64,000 nt of DNA from Natronomonas salina (GCF_013391105.1 NZ_CP058335.1:2604001-2668000), one strand, 5' to 3'; shown: positions 9,177 through 18,458, counted from the stretch's first letter. Notes: generated from the letters alone by a model not told the origin. A program made the numbers and translations.

Positions 9177-10010
9177 ATGCTCAGAATCGGTGCGCACACG
9201 TCCATCGCGGGCGGCGTCCACAACGCCGTCGAGGAGCAACTCGAGTACGCCGGCAACTGCGGGCAGATCTTCACCCACTCCCCGCAGGTCTGGCAGGACC
9301 CCAACATCGGCGACGAGGAGGCCGAGCGGTTCCGCGAACTCTCCGAGGAGAACGACGTGGGGCCGTGGGTAATCCACAGCTCCTACCTCGTCAACCTCTG
9401 TACCCCGAAGGACGACCTCCGCGAGAAGTCCATCGACGCGATGCAGAAGGAGGTCGACGCCGCCGCGAAGCTCGGGGTGCCGTACGTCAACGTCCACCTC
9501 GGCGCCCACACGGGCGCGGGCGTGGAAGGCGGCCTCGACAACGCCGCGTCGGCGCTGGAGGAACTGGAGATTCCCGACGGCGTGACGGTGCTCATCGAGT
9601 CCGACGCCGGCAGCGGGACGAAGCTCGGCGGCACCTTCGACGAACTCGCCGCGATCCTGGAGCGCTGCGACCAGGACCTCGACGTCTGTCTCGACACCGC
9701 CCACATGTTCGCGGCGGGTTACGACCTCTCGACCCCCGAGGGCGTCGACGAGACGTTCGCGGCCTTCGACGACCAGGTCGGCCTCGAGCACCTACAGTGC
9801 GTCCACCTCAACGACTCGAAGCACGAGTGTGGCACGAACAAGGACGAACACGCCCACGTCGGCGAGGGGTTGATCGGCGAGGCCGGCATGCGCGCGTTCG
9901 TCAACCACGACGCCGCTGAGGGTGTCCCCCTCGTACTGGAGACACCGACCGAGGACGGGAAGTCCTTCGCCTGGAACGTCGAGCGCGTCCGCGAACTCCA
10001 CGAAGCGTAG
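9177..10010 (+). CDS. nfo: Deoxyribonuclease IV (AP endonuclease)
   Basis: 277 residues, the normal length for Nfo. Trinuclear zinc-site motifs appear in order: [10 protein letters not shown] (His), YVNVHLGAH (His), VLIESDAG (Glu), [13 protein letters not shown] (Asp, His), [23 protein letters not shown] (Asp, His) and VLETP (Glu). The enzyme cuts DNA 5' to abasic sites in base-excision repair. The start ATG at 9177 ([17 protein letters not shown]) is canonical. It is transcribed alone, flanked by motif copies 6 and 7. Confidence 0.96.
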   Translation: MLRIGAHTSIAGGVHNAVEEQLEYAGNCGQIFTHSPQVWQDPNIGDEEAERFRELSEENDVGPWVIHSSYLVNLCTPKDDLREKSIDAMQKEVDAAAKLGVPYVNVHLGAHTGAGVEGGLDNAASALEELEIPDGVTVLIESDAGSGTKLGGTFDELAAILERCDQDLDVCLDTAHMFAAGYDLSTPEGVDETFAAFDDQVGLEHLQCVHLNDSKHECGTNKDEHAHVGEGLIGEAGMRAFVNHDAAEGVPLVLETPTEDGKSFAWNVERVRELHEA

Positions 10011-10109
10011 CTGAATTTCGTGTTTTGGTGTTTTCGACCTGTTGAGTAGCTTCTGCGCATAGATTTCTCCTCGGAAGGACTTGTAGCTCACGCAGAGAGT
10101 CGATATTTC

Positions 10110-10130
10110 GTATCGCGAGATGACGTTTAA
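10110..10130 (+). repeat. 21-bp dispersed motif, copy 7
   Basis: GTATCGC, 3 bases, then ATGACGTTTAA. The left half is exact; the right half has four differences, so this is the weakest copy. It lies between nfo and the methyltransferase gene. Confidence 0.35.
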
Positions 10131-10269
10131 CGCAAATGATTTCGGGTTCTATCGGTTGTCGATACTCACGGCGGGAAACCGGAAGAAGACACCCCAACGG
10201 TGCTGTAGGTCGTCAGCTCATCGCTCCGGGCCGCGGCGCTTTTCAACCCCAGCGCCGAAGAACGGTGTG

Positions 10270-11049
10270 ATGCGGCAGTTCTCCGCCGACTACCTGCGCG
10301 AGACGCGCCGCGGGATGTGGGACGACAGCCGTGAGGCGCTGTCGGCCCTCGACCTCGAGTCCTGCGAGCGCGTCCTAGACGTCGGCTGCGGCGAGGGGGC
10401 CCTGACGCGTGTCCTCGCAGAGGAGTGCCCGGGCGAGGTGGTCGGCTGCGACCGCGACGCCGACCTGCTGGCCGAACTCGACGGGCCGGCGGTGCAGGGT
10501 GACGCCCACCACCTGCCGTTCCCGGACGACAGTTTCGACCTCGTGGTCTGCCAGGCGCTGCTGATCAACCTCCCCGACCCGGAGCGGGCCGTCCGCGAGT
10601 TCGCCCGCGTCGCCGGCGATCGGGTGGCCTGCATCGAGCCGGACAACGCGGCCGTCTCGGTGGCCTCGACGGTCGACGCGGAGAGTCGGCTGGCCGACCG
10701 GGCGCGAGAGCTCTACCTACGCGGCGTCGACACCGACGTGGCGCTGGGCGCGGATGCGGTCGAGGTCCTCCAGTCGGCGGGGCTCTCGAACGTGACCTCG
10801 CGCCGGTACGACCAGACGCTCGTCGTCGAGCCGCCCTACAGCGAGGCGGACGTCCGGGCGGTGGGCCGGAAGGCCAGCGGCGACGGACTGCGCGACCGCC
10901 GCGGCACGATGGCCGGCAGCGAGGAGGAACTCGACGCGCTTCGGGCCGAGTGGCGCGAGATGGGGCGGGAGGCCGTCCGGCAGGTCCAGGACGGGGCGTA
11001 CCGGCGCCGGGAGACGGTGCCGTTCTACGTCGTCGTCGGCGAGGTCTGA
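10270..11049 (+). CDS. Class I SAM-dependent methyltransferase
   Basis: 259 residues from the ATG at 10270; the longer open frame to 10120 has untypical composition and includes motif copy 7, so it is not used. CERVLDVGCGEGALTRVLAE is motif I (SAM-binding), VVGCDRDADLL the acidic loop, and FDLVVCQALLINLPDPERAVREFARV motifs II/III in the UbiE/COQ5-like Methyltransf_11 arrangement. The substrate cannot be predicted. It converges on the threonine-synthase-like gene, whose stop codon abuts it directly (11050). Confidence 0.85.
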   Translation: MRQFSADYLRETRRGMWDDSREALSALDLESCERVLDVGCGEGALTRVLAEECPGEVVGCDRDADLLAELDGPAVQGDAHHLPFPDDSFDLVVCQALLINLPDPERAVREFARVAGDRVACIEPDNAAVSVASTVDAESRLADRARELYLRGVDTDVALGADAVEVLQSAGLSNVTSRRYDQTLVVEPPYSEADVRAVGRKASGDGLRDRRGTMAGSEEELDALRAEWREMGREAVRQVQDGAYRRRETVPFYVVVGEV

Positions 11050-12270
11050 TCAGCGGGCGGCGAACGCGTCGAGCCGTTCCTCGAGCGCCGACAGTTCGAC
11101 CGCCGGCGCAGAGGCGTCCGCGCCGGCTTCCGTGAGGCCGGTCCCCGTCGCGACGACCGCGACGTCGTCGTCGGGTGCGAGTTCGCCGTGGCCGACCAGC
11201 GCCCTCGCGCCGGCGAGCCCGACGGCACCGGCCGCCTCGACGCTCACACCCGCCGCGGTCGCCAGGACGCGCTGGGCCTCGCAGATGGCGTCATCATCGA
11301 CGGCGAGGACCGCGCCGCCGGTAGCCCGCGCCGCCCGAAGCGCCCGGGTCCCGCTCGGTGGGTCGGCGTTGGCGATGGAGTAGGCGACGGTCTCGCCGCC
11401 GTCGACGGGCGTCACCCGGTCGGCGCCGGCCGCGAACGCCTCGGTGATCGGCGCGCAGGTGGCCGCCTGGACGAGGTAAACTGGTGGAATTTCGTCGAGG
11501 AGGCCGACGGTGCGCAGTTCTCGAAGCACCTTCCAGACGCCGCTGGCGTGGCCGCCGCTGCTGACCGGGAGGACGACGGCGTCGGGGACGGACGGCGCGA
11601 ACGCCTCGCAGAGCTCCAGGGCCGTCGTCTTCTGGCCTTCGACGCGGAGCGGCGAGTCGGAGTTGACGAAGTAGACGCCGTGGTCCCGACCCACCTCGAG
11701 GGAGCGCTCGTAGAGGCGCCCGTAGTCGCCGCGGACCCGCAGCACCGTCGGGTCGAACTGCGCGATGACGCCGAGGCGGGCCGCGGGGACGTCGTCGGGG
11801 ACCAGCACCACGCAGTCCCGGCCGTGGGCGGCCGCGAAGGCGGCGGTGCTCATCGCCATGTTGCCGTGGGAGACGGTCCCGACGGCAGTCGGGGAACCGT
11901 CGTCGGAGTCGGGTGCCTCGACGAGGCCGGCGTCGAGGGCGGCGAGCGCGACGGCGCTCCCGCGGTCCTTGAAGCTCCCCGTCGGCTGCTGGCCCTCGAC
12001 CTTGAGGTGGACGCGCGACCCCGCGAACCGGTCGAGGGCCGCGTCCCGGAGCAGCGGCGTCCCGCCGGCGGCCGCGGCGAGCCCCGTGTCGGGCATCGAG
12101 ACCGGTAGCAGCGGGTCGTAGCGCCACAGTCCGGGGCGGTCGGGGAGGTCGGTCCACGCGAGGTCGGACGGGACGTCGGAGGCGAGCCACAGGGGTTCGC
12201 CGCACTCACAGCGGGCGCGCGGCTCGGCGGTGCTGGCGCCGCAGTCGTAACAGGTGCGCGTGAGGGCCAT
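11050..12270 (-). CDS. Threonine synthase-like PLP enzyme
   Basis: 406 residues. It has a small N-terminal zinc-ribbon-like segment (CYDCGAS...CECGEPLW) common in archaeal ThrC. The PLP lysine lies in GQQPTGSFKDRGSAVALA, then TVSHGNMAMSTAAFAAAHGRDCVVLVP and the phosphate-binding loop PVSSGGHASGVWK. Fold type II PLP enzymes of this subgroup convert O-phosphohomoserine to threonine, but haloarchaea carry several paralogues, so the substrate is uncertain. Separated by 9 bp from the upstream hydroxyacid oxidase gene; likely one transcript. Confidence 0.82.
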   Translation of the reverse strand: MALTRTCYDCGASTAEPRARCECGEPLWLASDVPSDLAWTDLPDRPGLWRYDPLLPVSMPDTGLAAAAGGTPLLRDAALDRFAGSRVHLKVEGQQPTGSFKDRGSAVALAALDAGLVEAPDSDDGSPTAVGTVSHGNMAMSTAAFAAAHGRDCVVLVPDDVPAARLGVIAQFDPTVLRVRGDYGRLYERSLEVGRDHGVYFVNSDSPLRVEGQKTTALELCEAFAPSVPDAVVLPVSSGGHASGVWKVLRELRTVGLLDEIPPVYLVQAATCAPITEAFAAGADRVTPVDGGETVAYSIANADPPSGTRALRAARATGGAVLAVDDDAICEAQRVLATAAGVSVEAAGAVGLAGARALVGHGELAPDDDVAVVATGTGLTEAGADASAPAVELSALEERLDAFAAR

Positions 12271-12279
12271 CGGAGCCGC

Positions 12280-13464
12280 TCAGCGCGGCGGCAGTTCGCT
12301 CTCGTGCTTCAGCGAGTTGCGGTTGAGCGCCGACGCGTCGTCGCGGCCGGCCAGCCCCATCGTGAGGTCGAAGTCGGCGATGAGGTTCTCGAGGACGTGG
12401 TGGACGCCCGCCTGGCCGCCGAGGGCCAGCCCGTAGACGAACGGCCGGCCGAGCAGGACCGCGTCGGCGCCGAGCGCCAGCGCCTTGTAGACGTCCGAGC
12501 CGCGACGGATGCCCGAGTCGAAGGTGACTGTCGCCTCGTCGCCGACCTCGTCGACGATCTCCGGGAGGGCCTCCAGGGCGGTGATCGACCCGTCGACCTG
12601 CCGGCCGCCGTGGGTGGAGACGCCGACCGCCTCGGCCCCGTGCTCGACGGCCAGGCGGGCGTCCTCGGGGTGGAGGACGCCCTTGATGTGGACTGGGAGG
12701 TCGGTGTTCTCGAAGACGAACTCCAGGTCGTCCCAGGTGAGCGAGGAGTCGCCGAAGATGTCGAGGAAGTGGTCGACGGCGGCCTGGGGGTCCTCCTCCG
12801 GGGGTTCGTCTAGCTGGTCGCGGAACGCCGGGTCCGAGAAGTAGTTGGCGACCCCCTCGCCGTCGAGGAACGGGTAGTAGCCGCGCTCGATGAGCCGCTC
12901 GCGCCAGCCGAGCGTCGGCGCGTCGACGGTGACGACGATGCCGTCGTAGCCGGCGTCCTCGGCGCGCTGGAGGAACGACCGCGCGATGTCCTCGTCGGAG
13001 GACCAGTAGAACTGGAACCACTTCGGGGTGTCACCCAGCTCCTCGGCGACGTCCTCCATCGTCGTCGAGGACAGCGACGAGAGGATGAACGGGACGTTCA
13101 GTTCGTCGCAGGCGCCCGCGGTCGCCAGCTCGGCGTCGTCGTGGACGAGCGACTGGACGCCCAGCGGCGTCACCATCACCGGGTAGTCGACGGTCTGGCC
13201 CATCAGCTCCGTCGTGAGGTCGCGCTCGGCGACGCCCTGCAGCATCCGCGGGACGATGCGCCACTCCGAGAAGTTCTGCTCCCGCTCGAAGGTCTCCTCG
13301 GCGCCGGCGCCGCCGTGGATGTAGGCGCGGGCCGTCTCGTCCATCGCCTCGTGGGCGCGCTCCCGGAGGTCCTCGTAGCTCACCGGGAAGTCCGGCGACT
13401 TGCCCTCGTGCATCCCTTCTCGGTAGACCCGATTCAGCTTCCGGTTCCCGAACTGCTCCGTCAT
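12280..13464 (-). CDS. FMN-dependent alpha-hydroxy-acid oxidase/dehydrogenase
   Basis: 394 residues from the ATG at 13464 (MTEQFGNRKLNRVYREGM). TIM-barrel FMN enzyme: VTVDAPTLGWRERL (FMN/substrate region), STHGGRQVDGSITALEALPEI with the catalytic His in HGGRQ, and DSGIRRGSDVYKALALGADAVLLGRPFVYGLA (FMN phosphate binding). Resembles lactate 2-monooxygenase and L-lactate oxidase relatives, as the extended N-terminal segment suggests. It oxidises an L-2-hydroxy acid to a 2-oxoacid; the actual substrate is not inferable. Divergent from the DNA methyltransferase gene. Confidence 0.9.
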   Translation of the reverse strand: MTEQFGNRKLNRVYREGMHEGKSPDFPVSYEDLRERAHEAMDETARAYIHGGAGAEETFEREQNFSEWRIVPRMLQGVAERDLTTELMGQTVDYPVMVTPLGVQSLVHDDAELATAGACDELNVPFILSSLSSTTMEDVAEELGDTPKWFQFYWSSDEDIARSFLQRAEDAGYDGIVVTVDAPTLGWRERLIERGYYPFLDGEGVANYFSDPAFRDQLDEPPEEDPQAAVDHFLDIFGDSSLTWDDLEFVFENTDLPVHIKGVLHPEDARLAVEHGAEAVGVSTHGGRQVDGSITALEALPEIVDEVGDEATVTFDSGIRRGSDVYKALALGADAVLLGRPFVYGLALGGQAGVHHVLENLIADFDLTMGLAGRDDASALNRNSLKHESELPPR

Positions 13465-13625
13465 AGCCGGGCGATTGGTTCGCACCCGCAAAGAGTTGTG
13501 GGAGTCGGCCAGGCGTGTCGACCCGGTTCGGCGACCGCCTCCTGTCGGCGGTGACGCGGCTCACCTGTGGATTCGGGGCTCGTTACGACCGCAAAGCCCG
13601 TAACCCACCCACCGTATCACTGGTC

Positions 13626-14657
13626 GTGGAGACGACACACGAGGTCCGAGTCGGGGACGCTCGGGGGGTGGACCTCGGGGATGGGAGCGTGGACCTCGTC
13701 GTCACGTCGCCGCCGTATCCGATGGTGGAGATGTGGGACGAGAGCTTCGCCGCCCAGGACCCCGCGGTCGAGGCCGCCCTCGAGTCCGGCGACGGCGAGG
13801 CCGCCTTCGAGGCGATGCACGCGCTGCTGGACGACGTCTGGGAGCGGGTGGCCGACGCCCTCCGGGACGGCGGCATCGCGGCGATCAACGTCGGGGACGC
13901 GACCCGCCGCATCGACGGCGAGTTCGAACTCTACCCGAACCACGCGCGGGTCATCGAGGGGCTCACCGAGGCCGGCCTGACGCAGTTGCCGGGCATCGTC
14001 TGGCGGAAGCCCACCAACAGCGCGAACAAGTTCATGGGGTCGGGGACGCTGCCGACGAACGCCTACGCGACCCTGGAGCACGAGCACGTCCTGCTGTTCC
14101 GGAAGGGCGGCACGCGGTCGTTCCCGCCGAACGACGAGGACCGCTACGCCTCGGCGTTCTTCTGGGAGGAGCGCAACCGCTGGTTCTCGGACTGCTGGGA
14201 GATCCGCGGTACCGGCCAGACGCTGGCCGACACCGACGGCGCCCGCGAGCGCTCCGGGGCCTTCCCGCTGGAGATCCCGCTGCGGCTGGTCCGGATGTAC
14301 TCCGTCCGCGGCGACACGGTCCTCGACCCGTTCGTCGGCACCGGCACGACCTGTCTCGCGGCGCTCCTGGAGGGCCGCTCCTCCGTCGGCGTCGAGCGCG
14401 ACCCCGAACTCGCGGCGGCGTTCGAGCCGCGGGCCCGCGCCGCCCCGGAGCTCTCCGAGGAACTCGCCGAGGAGCGCCTCGACCGGCACCGCCAGTTCGC
14501 CGCCGAGAACGAGTCGACCACGAACTACGAGGCCGACCACTACGACACCCGCGTCGTGACGAAGAAGGAGACCGGCATCCGGCTGACGACCGTCGACGAC
14601 GTCGAGAAGGAGAGCGACGACCCCCTGCGCTTCGTCGCGACCCACGAGCCGTACTGA
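13626..14657 (+). CDS. zim: Orphan DNA methyltransferase, TSPPY (N4-cytosine-type); CTAG methylase candidate
   Basis: 343 residues from the GTG at 13626. Motif IV VVTSPPYPMVEMWDE precedes motif I VLDPFVGTGTTCLAAL, the circularly permuted beta-class order; the TSPPY form is typical of N4-cytosine methylases. The sequence resembles the widely conserved haloarchaeal CTAG methylase known as Zim, recalled from memory. CTAG looks rare in this window, in line with its known avoidance in haloarchaea. No restriction endonuclease lies nearby, so it is an orphan, probably regulatory or housekeeping. The longer open frame from 13515 has an implausible N-terminus. Confidence 0.82.
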   Translation: METTHEVRVGDARGVDLGDGSVDLVVTSPPYPMVEMWDESFAAQDPAVEAALESGDGEAAFEAMHALLDDVWERVADALRDGGIAAINVGDATRRIDGEFELYPNHARVIEGLTEAGLTQLPGIVWRKPTNSANKFMGSGTLPTNAYATLEHEHVLLFRKGGTRSFPPNDEDRYASAFFWEERNRWFSDCWEIRGTGQTLADTDGARERSGAFPLEIPLRLVRMYSVRGDTVLDPFVGTGTTCLAALLEGRSSVGVERDPELAAAFEPRARAAPELSEELAEERLDRHRQFAAENESTTNYEADHYDTRVVTKKETGIRLTTVDDVEKESDDPLRFVATHEPY

Positions 14658-14731
14658 AGGCCGCTCGCTCAGGTCCAGTTCCTCGACCCCGGTCCCGAAC
14701 CCTTAACAGCGGACCCGACGCACCACGAGGC

Positions 14732-15409
14732 ATGCCGCTCGATTTCGAAGAGTTCACGCTGGCGGCGGCGACGGCGGACCTCGGGGAGGAGCCCGCGGCC
14801 CGCGAGCACGCCGACTGCGTCGAGTTCCGGATGGACCTCGCGGACGGCGACCCCCTCGAGCAGTTGGCGGACTACGACGGTGAGCTGCCGCTGCTGGTGA
14901 CGAACCGCCCCGAGTGGGAGGGCGGCGAGGCGGCCGACGAGGGCCGGATCGAGGCCCTGGAGTCGGCCATCGAGCACGACGCGGTCGGGGCAGTCGACGT
15001 CGAACTCGCGACGCTGGCGGAGGGCGACGGCCACGACCTCGTCGAGACCGCTACGAGGCGGGGTGTCTCCGTGGTGGTCTCGACGCACGACTTCGAGGGG
15101 ACGCCGCCGCGCGCGGAGCTCGACCGGTTGCTCACCCGCGCGGGGGAGGTCGGGGACGTCGCGAAGCTCGCGGTCACGGCCGAGGACCGCGAGGACACGT
15201 TGGCGCTGCTGGCGGCGACGCACGCCCACGCCAGCGACGGCGCGAAGGTCGCGACGATGGCGATGGGCGAGGCGGGCAGCCACACCCGCGCGGTCGCGCC
15301 GGTGTACGGCTCGAAGATCGGCTACGCGCCGGTCGTCCCCGAGCGGGCGACGGCGCCCGGGCAGTTCGACCTGGCGACGCTACGCCGACTCGTCGACCGG
15401 CTCGTCTGA
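14732..15409 (+). CDS. aroD: 3-dehydroquinate dehydratase, type I
   Basis: 225 residues. Type I DHQase motifs: CVEFRMDL (substrate Glu/Arg), VSTHDFEGTPP (catalytic His) and DVAKLAV (Schiff-base Lys), then SKIGYAPV near the C-terminus. It dehydrates 3-dehydroquinate to 3-dehydroshikimate, step 3 of the shikimate pathway. Its partner enzyme, 3-dehydroquinate synthase II, is at 18459-19625 on the other strand. The start is the ATG at 14732. The last 30 bases overlap the end of the convergent membrane-protein gene. Confidence 0.94.
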   Translation: MPLDFEEFTLAAATADLGEEPAAREHADCVEFRMDLADGDPLEQLADYDGELPLLVTNRPEWEGGEAADEGRIEALESAIEHDAVGAVDVELATLAEGDGHDLVETATRRGVSVVVSTHDFEGTPPRAELDRLLTRAGEVGDVAKLAVTAEDREDTLALLAATHAHASDGAKVATMAMGEAGSHTRAVAPVYGSKIGYAPVVPERATAPGQFDLATLRRLVDRLV

Positions 15410-15793
15410 CCCGTCCGCCAGTTTCCGCCGGCGCTCCTCGAAGTACGCGACGGCGCAGAGCACGTTGACGACGGGCATTACCGTCGCGTGCACCCACTCG
15501 AGGTCGGGGTCGTCCGGCCGTCGCAGGAGGTCGACGTAGACGACGAGCGGGATCAGCATCTCGACGGCGAGGAAGGCCGCCGCGGTCACCCGGTGGCCGA
15601 CGGAGTACGCGTCCAGGGCGGCCGTCCCTCCGAGCAGGCTCCGGACGACGACGGAGAGCACCCAGCCGAGGAACGCCACCTCCATGAGAACGAGCAGCGC
15701 GAGGAACGGACCGTGGTGTGCGTCGGGGGCGTCCTCGTCCTGGTCGTCCGCGTCGGCGGTCGCGGCGGCGCGGTCCCCGTCGTCGCCGGCCAT
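15380..15793 (-). CDS. Small four-helix membrane protein, unknown
   Basis: 137 residues from the ATG at 15793. An acidic, Asp-rich N-terminal tail (about 1-27) is followed by about four hydrophobic segments (FLALLVLMEVAFLGWVLSVV; AAAFLAVEMLIPLVVYVDLL; VHATVMPVVNVLCAVAYF) and a charged C-terminus. No family motif recognised. It overlaps the convergent aroD 3' end by 30 bp. Confidence 0.7.
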   Translation of the reverse strand: MAGDDGDRAAATADADDQDEDAPDAHHGPFLALLVLMEVAFLGWVLSVVVRSLLGGTAALDAYSVGHRVTAAAFLAVEMLIPLVVYVDLLRRPDDPDLEWVHATVMPVVNVLCAVAYFEERRRKLADGSDEPVDESA

Positions 15794-15834
15794 GAGTCCG
15801 GGTCCGGTGGCCCCGGACAAATAGCTACGCCCTC

Positions 15835-17352
15835 TCAGAAGGGGAACGAGCGCTGCTCGCGCTGGACGGAGATCCACTTCGTCTCGGTCAGTTCGTCGAC
15901 GATGGCGTCGCCGTGGAACCGACCGATGCCGGAGGCCTTCGTGCCGCCGAAGGGGACGTTCGGCTCCTCGTTGATGGGCTGGTCGTTGACGTGGACCATC
16001 CCGGCGTCGATGGCGTCGGCGACGTCCTCGGCGCGGTTGCGGTCGCCGGACCACACCGACGCCGCGAGGCCGTACTCGGTGTCGTTGGCCAGTTCGACGG
16101 CCTCCTCGTCGTCCGAGACCGGGATGACGGGCGCGACGGGCCCGAAGTGCTCGTTGCAGGCCGCGGTCATGTCGTTGCTCACGTCCGAGAGCACCGTCGG
16201 CTCGACGACCAGCGAGTCGTCGACGCCGTCGAGGTCGACCGTCCCGCCGCCGGTCTCGAGGGTCGCGCCCGCGTCGACCGTCTCCTCGACGTACCGGAGG
16301 ATCTGGTCGCGCTGGGACTCGTTGATGATCGGCCCGACCATCGTGCCCGGGTCGTGGGCGCTGCCCGTCGGCAGCATCTCGGCCGTCTCGACGAGTCCCT
16401 CGACGAACTCGTCGTAGACGTCCTCGTGGACGAGGTGGCGGTTGATGGAGATGCAGACCTGCCCCTGGTGGGAGAAGGTCCCGAAGGCGCTGCCGGAGAT
16501 GGCGTTCTCGAGATCCGCGTCCTCGAGGACGACGTTCGGGCCGTTGCCGCCGAGTTCCATGGCGGGGAACGCCAGCGAGTCGACGGCCTGCTTGGCGACC
16601 TGGCGGCCGACCTCCGTCGAGCCGGTGAACGCCACCACGTCGACGTCGGGGTGGCCGGCGACGCGGTCGCCGATCTCGGAGCCGCGGCCGGTGACGACGT
16701 TGACGAGCCCCGGCGGCGCGCCGGCCATCTCGAACAGCTTGCCGATGGCGAGGCCGCTCGTGACCGGCGTCTCGGAGGCCGGCTTGACGACGACGGCGTT
16801 GCCGAGGGCGACCGCGGGCGCGACCGCCCGGATGGCCAGGTGCAGCGGGAAGTTCCACGGCGGGATGACCGCGACGACGCCGGCGGGCTCGCGCTTCACG
16901 AGGTTCTCCTTGCCCGCGATGGTGGAGTCCCGGACGTCGCCGTCGGCCCGCGAGGGGAAGGTCGCCGACTCCGCGACGTCGGCCAGCGCCGTCTGGATCT
17001 CCATGTTCGCCTTCAGCCGGCCGCTGCCGGACTCGGCGACCAGCAGTTCGGTGAGTTCCTCCTCGTGTTCCTCCAGGAGGCGGTGGACCTCCTGGACCAG
17101 TTCGGCCCGCTGGTCGTGGCCGCGCTCCGCCCACGACTCCTGGGTCCGCTTCGCCGCGTCGAAGGCCTCGTCGACGTCGTCGGCGGTGCCGGCCGGCACC
17201 TCGGTCCACTCCGTCCGGGTCGAGGGGTCGCTCACGGAGATGGTCCCGCGGTCGCCGGGGCCCCGCCAGTCGCCGCCGACGAGCGTGCAGTTCCAGTCCG
17301 CCTCCGCGTCGAGGTCGGGCGCCGAACGGTCGGTCCCTGTGGTCTGTGACAT
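15835..17352 (-). CDS. NAD(P)-dependent aldehyde dehydrogenase
   Basis: 505 residues from the ATG at 17352 (MSQTTGTDRS). ALDH landmarks in order: VIPPWNFPLHLAIRAVAPA (Asn), VVVKPASETP (cofactor Lys), FTGSTEVGRQ (Rossmann), MELGGNGPNVV (general-base Glu), GQVCISINR (catalytic Cys), EHFGPVAPV and NVPFGGTKASGIGR. It oxidises an aldehyde to the acid. It groups by eye with benzaldehyde/vanillin/salicylaldehyde-type ALDHs, so an aromatic or semialdehyde substrate is possible but unproven. Single transcription unit. Confidence 0.93.
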   Translation of the reverse strand: MSQTTGTDRSAPDLDAEADWNCTLVGGDWRGPGDRGTISVSDPSTRTEWTEVPAGTADDVDEAFDAAKRTQESWAERGHDQRAELVQEVHRLLEEHEEELTELLVAESGSGRLKANMEIQTALADVAESATFPSRADGDVRDSTIAGKENLVKREPAGVVAVIPPWNFPLHLAIRAVAPAVALGNAVVVKPASETPVTSGLAIGKLFEMAGAPPGLVNVVTGRGSEIGDRVAGHPDVDVVAFTGSTEVGRQVAKQAVDSLAFPAMELGGNGPNVVLEDADLENAISGSAFGTFSHQGQVCISINRHLVHEDVYDEFVEGLVETAEMLPTGSAHDPGTMVGPIINESQRDQILRYVEETVDAGATLETGGGTVDLDGVDDSLVVEPTVLSDVSNDMTAACNEHFGPVAPVIPVSDDEEAVELANDTEYGLAASVWSGDRNRAEDVADAIDAGMVHVNDQPINEEPNVPFGGTKASGIGRFHGDAIVDELTETKWISVQREQRSFPF

Positions 17353-17561
17353 CAATGGGTATTGGTTGCTATCCGCCACAAATCTGGCGGTGACGGAATC
17401 GATACCGATTACTAGCTTCGTGGTCGGTAGCCGGTCACCGGTGGCCGAGGTCGTCGGTGGGCCCGCGGGCGGTGTCCGTCGGCGGGAGCGGTCCCGGGAC
17501 GGACTCCCCCCCGGGTAACGGCCCGTGGCTTTTTGCCTCCCGGCCGGTACCCTCCGGGCAG

Positions 17562-17978
17562 ATGACCCAGCGCGCGGCGCGGCGACCCCTGATGGCCGCC
17601 ATGCTGTCGTTCGTCCAGCCCGGCCTCGGCCACCTCTACCTGCGGGAGTGGGTGCGAGCGGGGCTGTGGGCGGCGCTGTGGTTCGGCTCGCTGGGGCTGG
17701 TGCTCTCGACGGTGGGCCTGGAGCTGTCGTCGGCCGAGACGGTCGCGGCCCTCGCCGGCGTCTTCGCCCTCGTCGAGGGGTTCCCCACGGAGGCCGTCGT
17801 CTCGATGGTCGCCGTGGCGGCGTTCGCGACGCTGGACGCCTACTGGCTCGCCGCCCGGAACAACCACCGGCTGGCGGGCGACGTCGGCCAGTGTCCGCAC
17901 TGCGGGAAGGACCTCGACCCGACGCTGGACTTCTGTCACTGGTGTACGACGACGCTGGAGGGCGACGAGTCGTCCTGA
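17562..17978 (+). CDS. Membrane protein with C-terminal zinc ribbon
   Basis: 138 residues from the ATG at 17562. It has three hydrophobic segments (MLSFVQPGLGHLYLREWVRAGLWAALWFG region; VAALAGVFALVEGF; VVSMVAVAAFATLDAYWLA), then a C-terminal zinc ribbon CPHCGKDLDPTLDFCHWC. The N-terminal part, with its PGLGHLYL segment, resembles the TM2-like modules of archaeal membrane proteins. Function unknown. The next gene (18073) is co-directional 94 bp downstream. Confidence 0.78.
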   Translation: MTQRAARRPLMAAMLSFVQPGLGHLYLREWVRAGLWAALWFGSLGLVLSTVGLELSSAETVAALAGVFALVEGFPTEAVVSMVAVAAFATLDAYWLAARNNHRLAGDVGQCPHCGKDLDPTLDFCHWCTTTLEGDESS

Positions 17979-18072
17979 CCGCCGGGGCGTCTGTGGGCAC
18001 GACACCGGGTCCTCCCGGCGACGAAGGTGTCGACCCATAGACTGTTCCGGGTCGAGTCCGTATCGGCGGACG

Positions 18073-18444
18073 ATGACGGACGACCAAGAACTCGACGAGG
18101 AGCTCGAGGCCGCCTGTCGGACCGCCGTCGGCGACCGGCTCCGCGTGATCGCCTACTTCACGCCCGACGAACACCGCCTCGTCTACATCCGCGACGACAT
18201 CGAGAACACCGAGAGCCTCGCGACGTTCGTCGAGAACGAGCGGGCCGGCTTCAAGACGGAGACGACCTACGACGACCCGGAGCTGGGGGAGTACCAGTCC
18301 ACCATCCGAACCTTCGAACAGGGCTACCTCACGCGCGTCATCGAGGGCAACCGCGGCGTCTTCGTGACGACCGACGAGATGGAGATCGAGCGGTTCCGCG
18401 ACCTCACGGAGGCCGTCGACTCCCTCCTCGAGCAGTTCGTGTAG
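18073..18444 (+). CDS. Uncharacterised haloarchaeal protein (DUF7522-like)
   Basis: 123 residues, acidic and soluble, with mixed alpha/beta pattern. Segment LRVIAYFTPDEHRLVYIRDDIENTE looks like the family core. I recall a halophile-only family of this kind (DUF7522 from memory; number uncertain). No catalytic residues recognisable. Converges with 3-dehydroquinate synthase II, leaving a 14-bp gap. Confidence 0.7.
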   Translation: MTDDQELDEELEAACRTAVGDRLRVIAYFTPDEHRLVYIRDDIENTESLATFVENERAGFKTETTYDDPELGEYQSTIRTFEQGYLTRVIEGNRGVFVTTDEMEIERFRDLTEAVDSLLEQFV

Positions 18445-18458
18445 CGAAGGCGACGCCG

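Noticed and set aside
13515..13625. Extended N-terminus of the DNA methyltransferase
   Set aside because: The extra residues are unlike the family; the GTG at 13626 gives the expected start.
13626..14657. Restriction-modification system
   Set aside because: No endonuclease or specificity gene lies beside the methylase.
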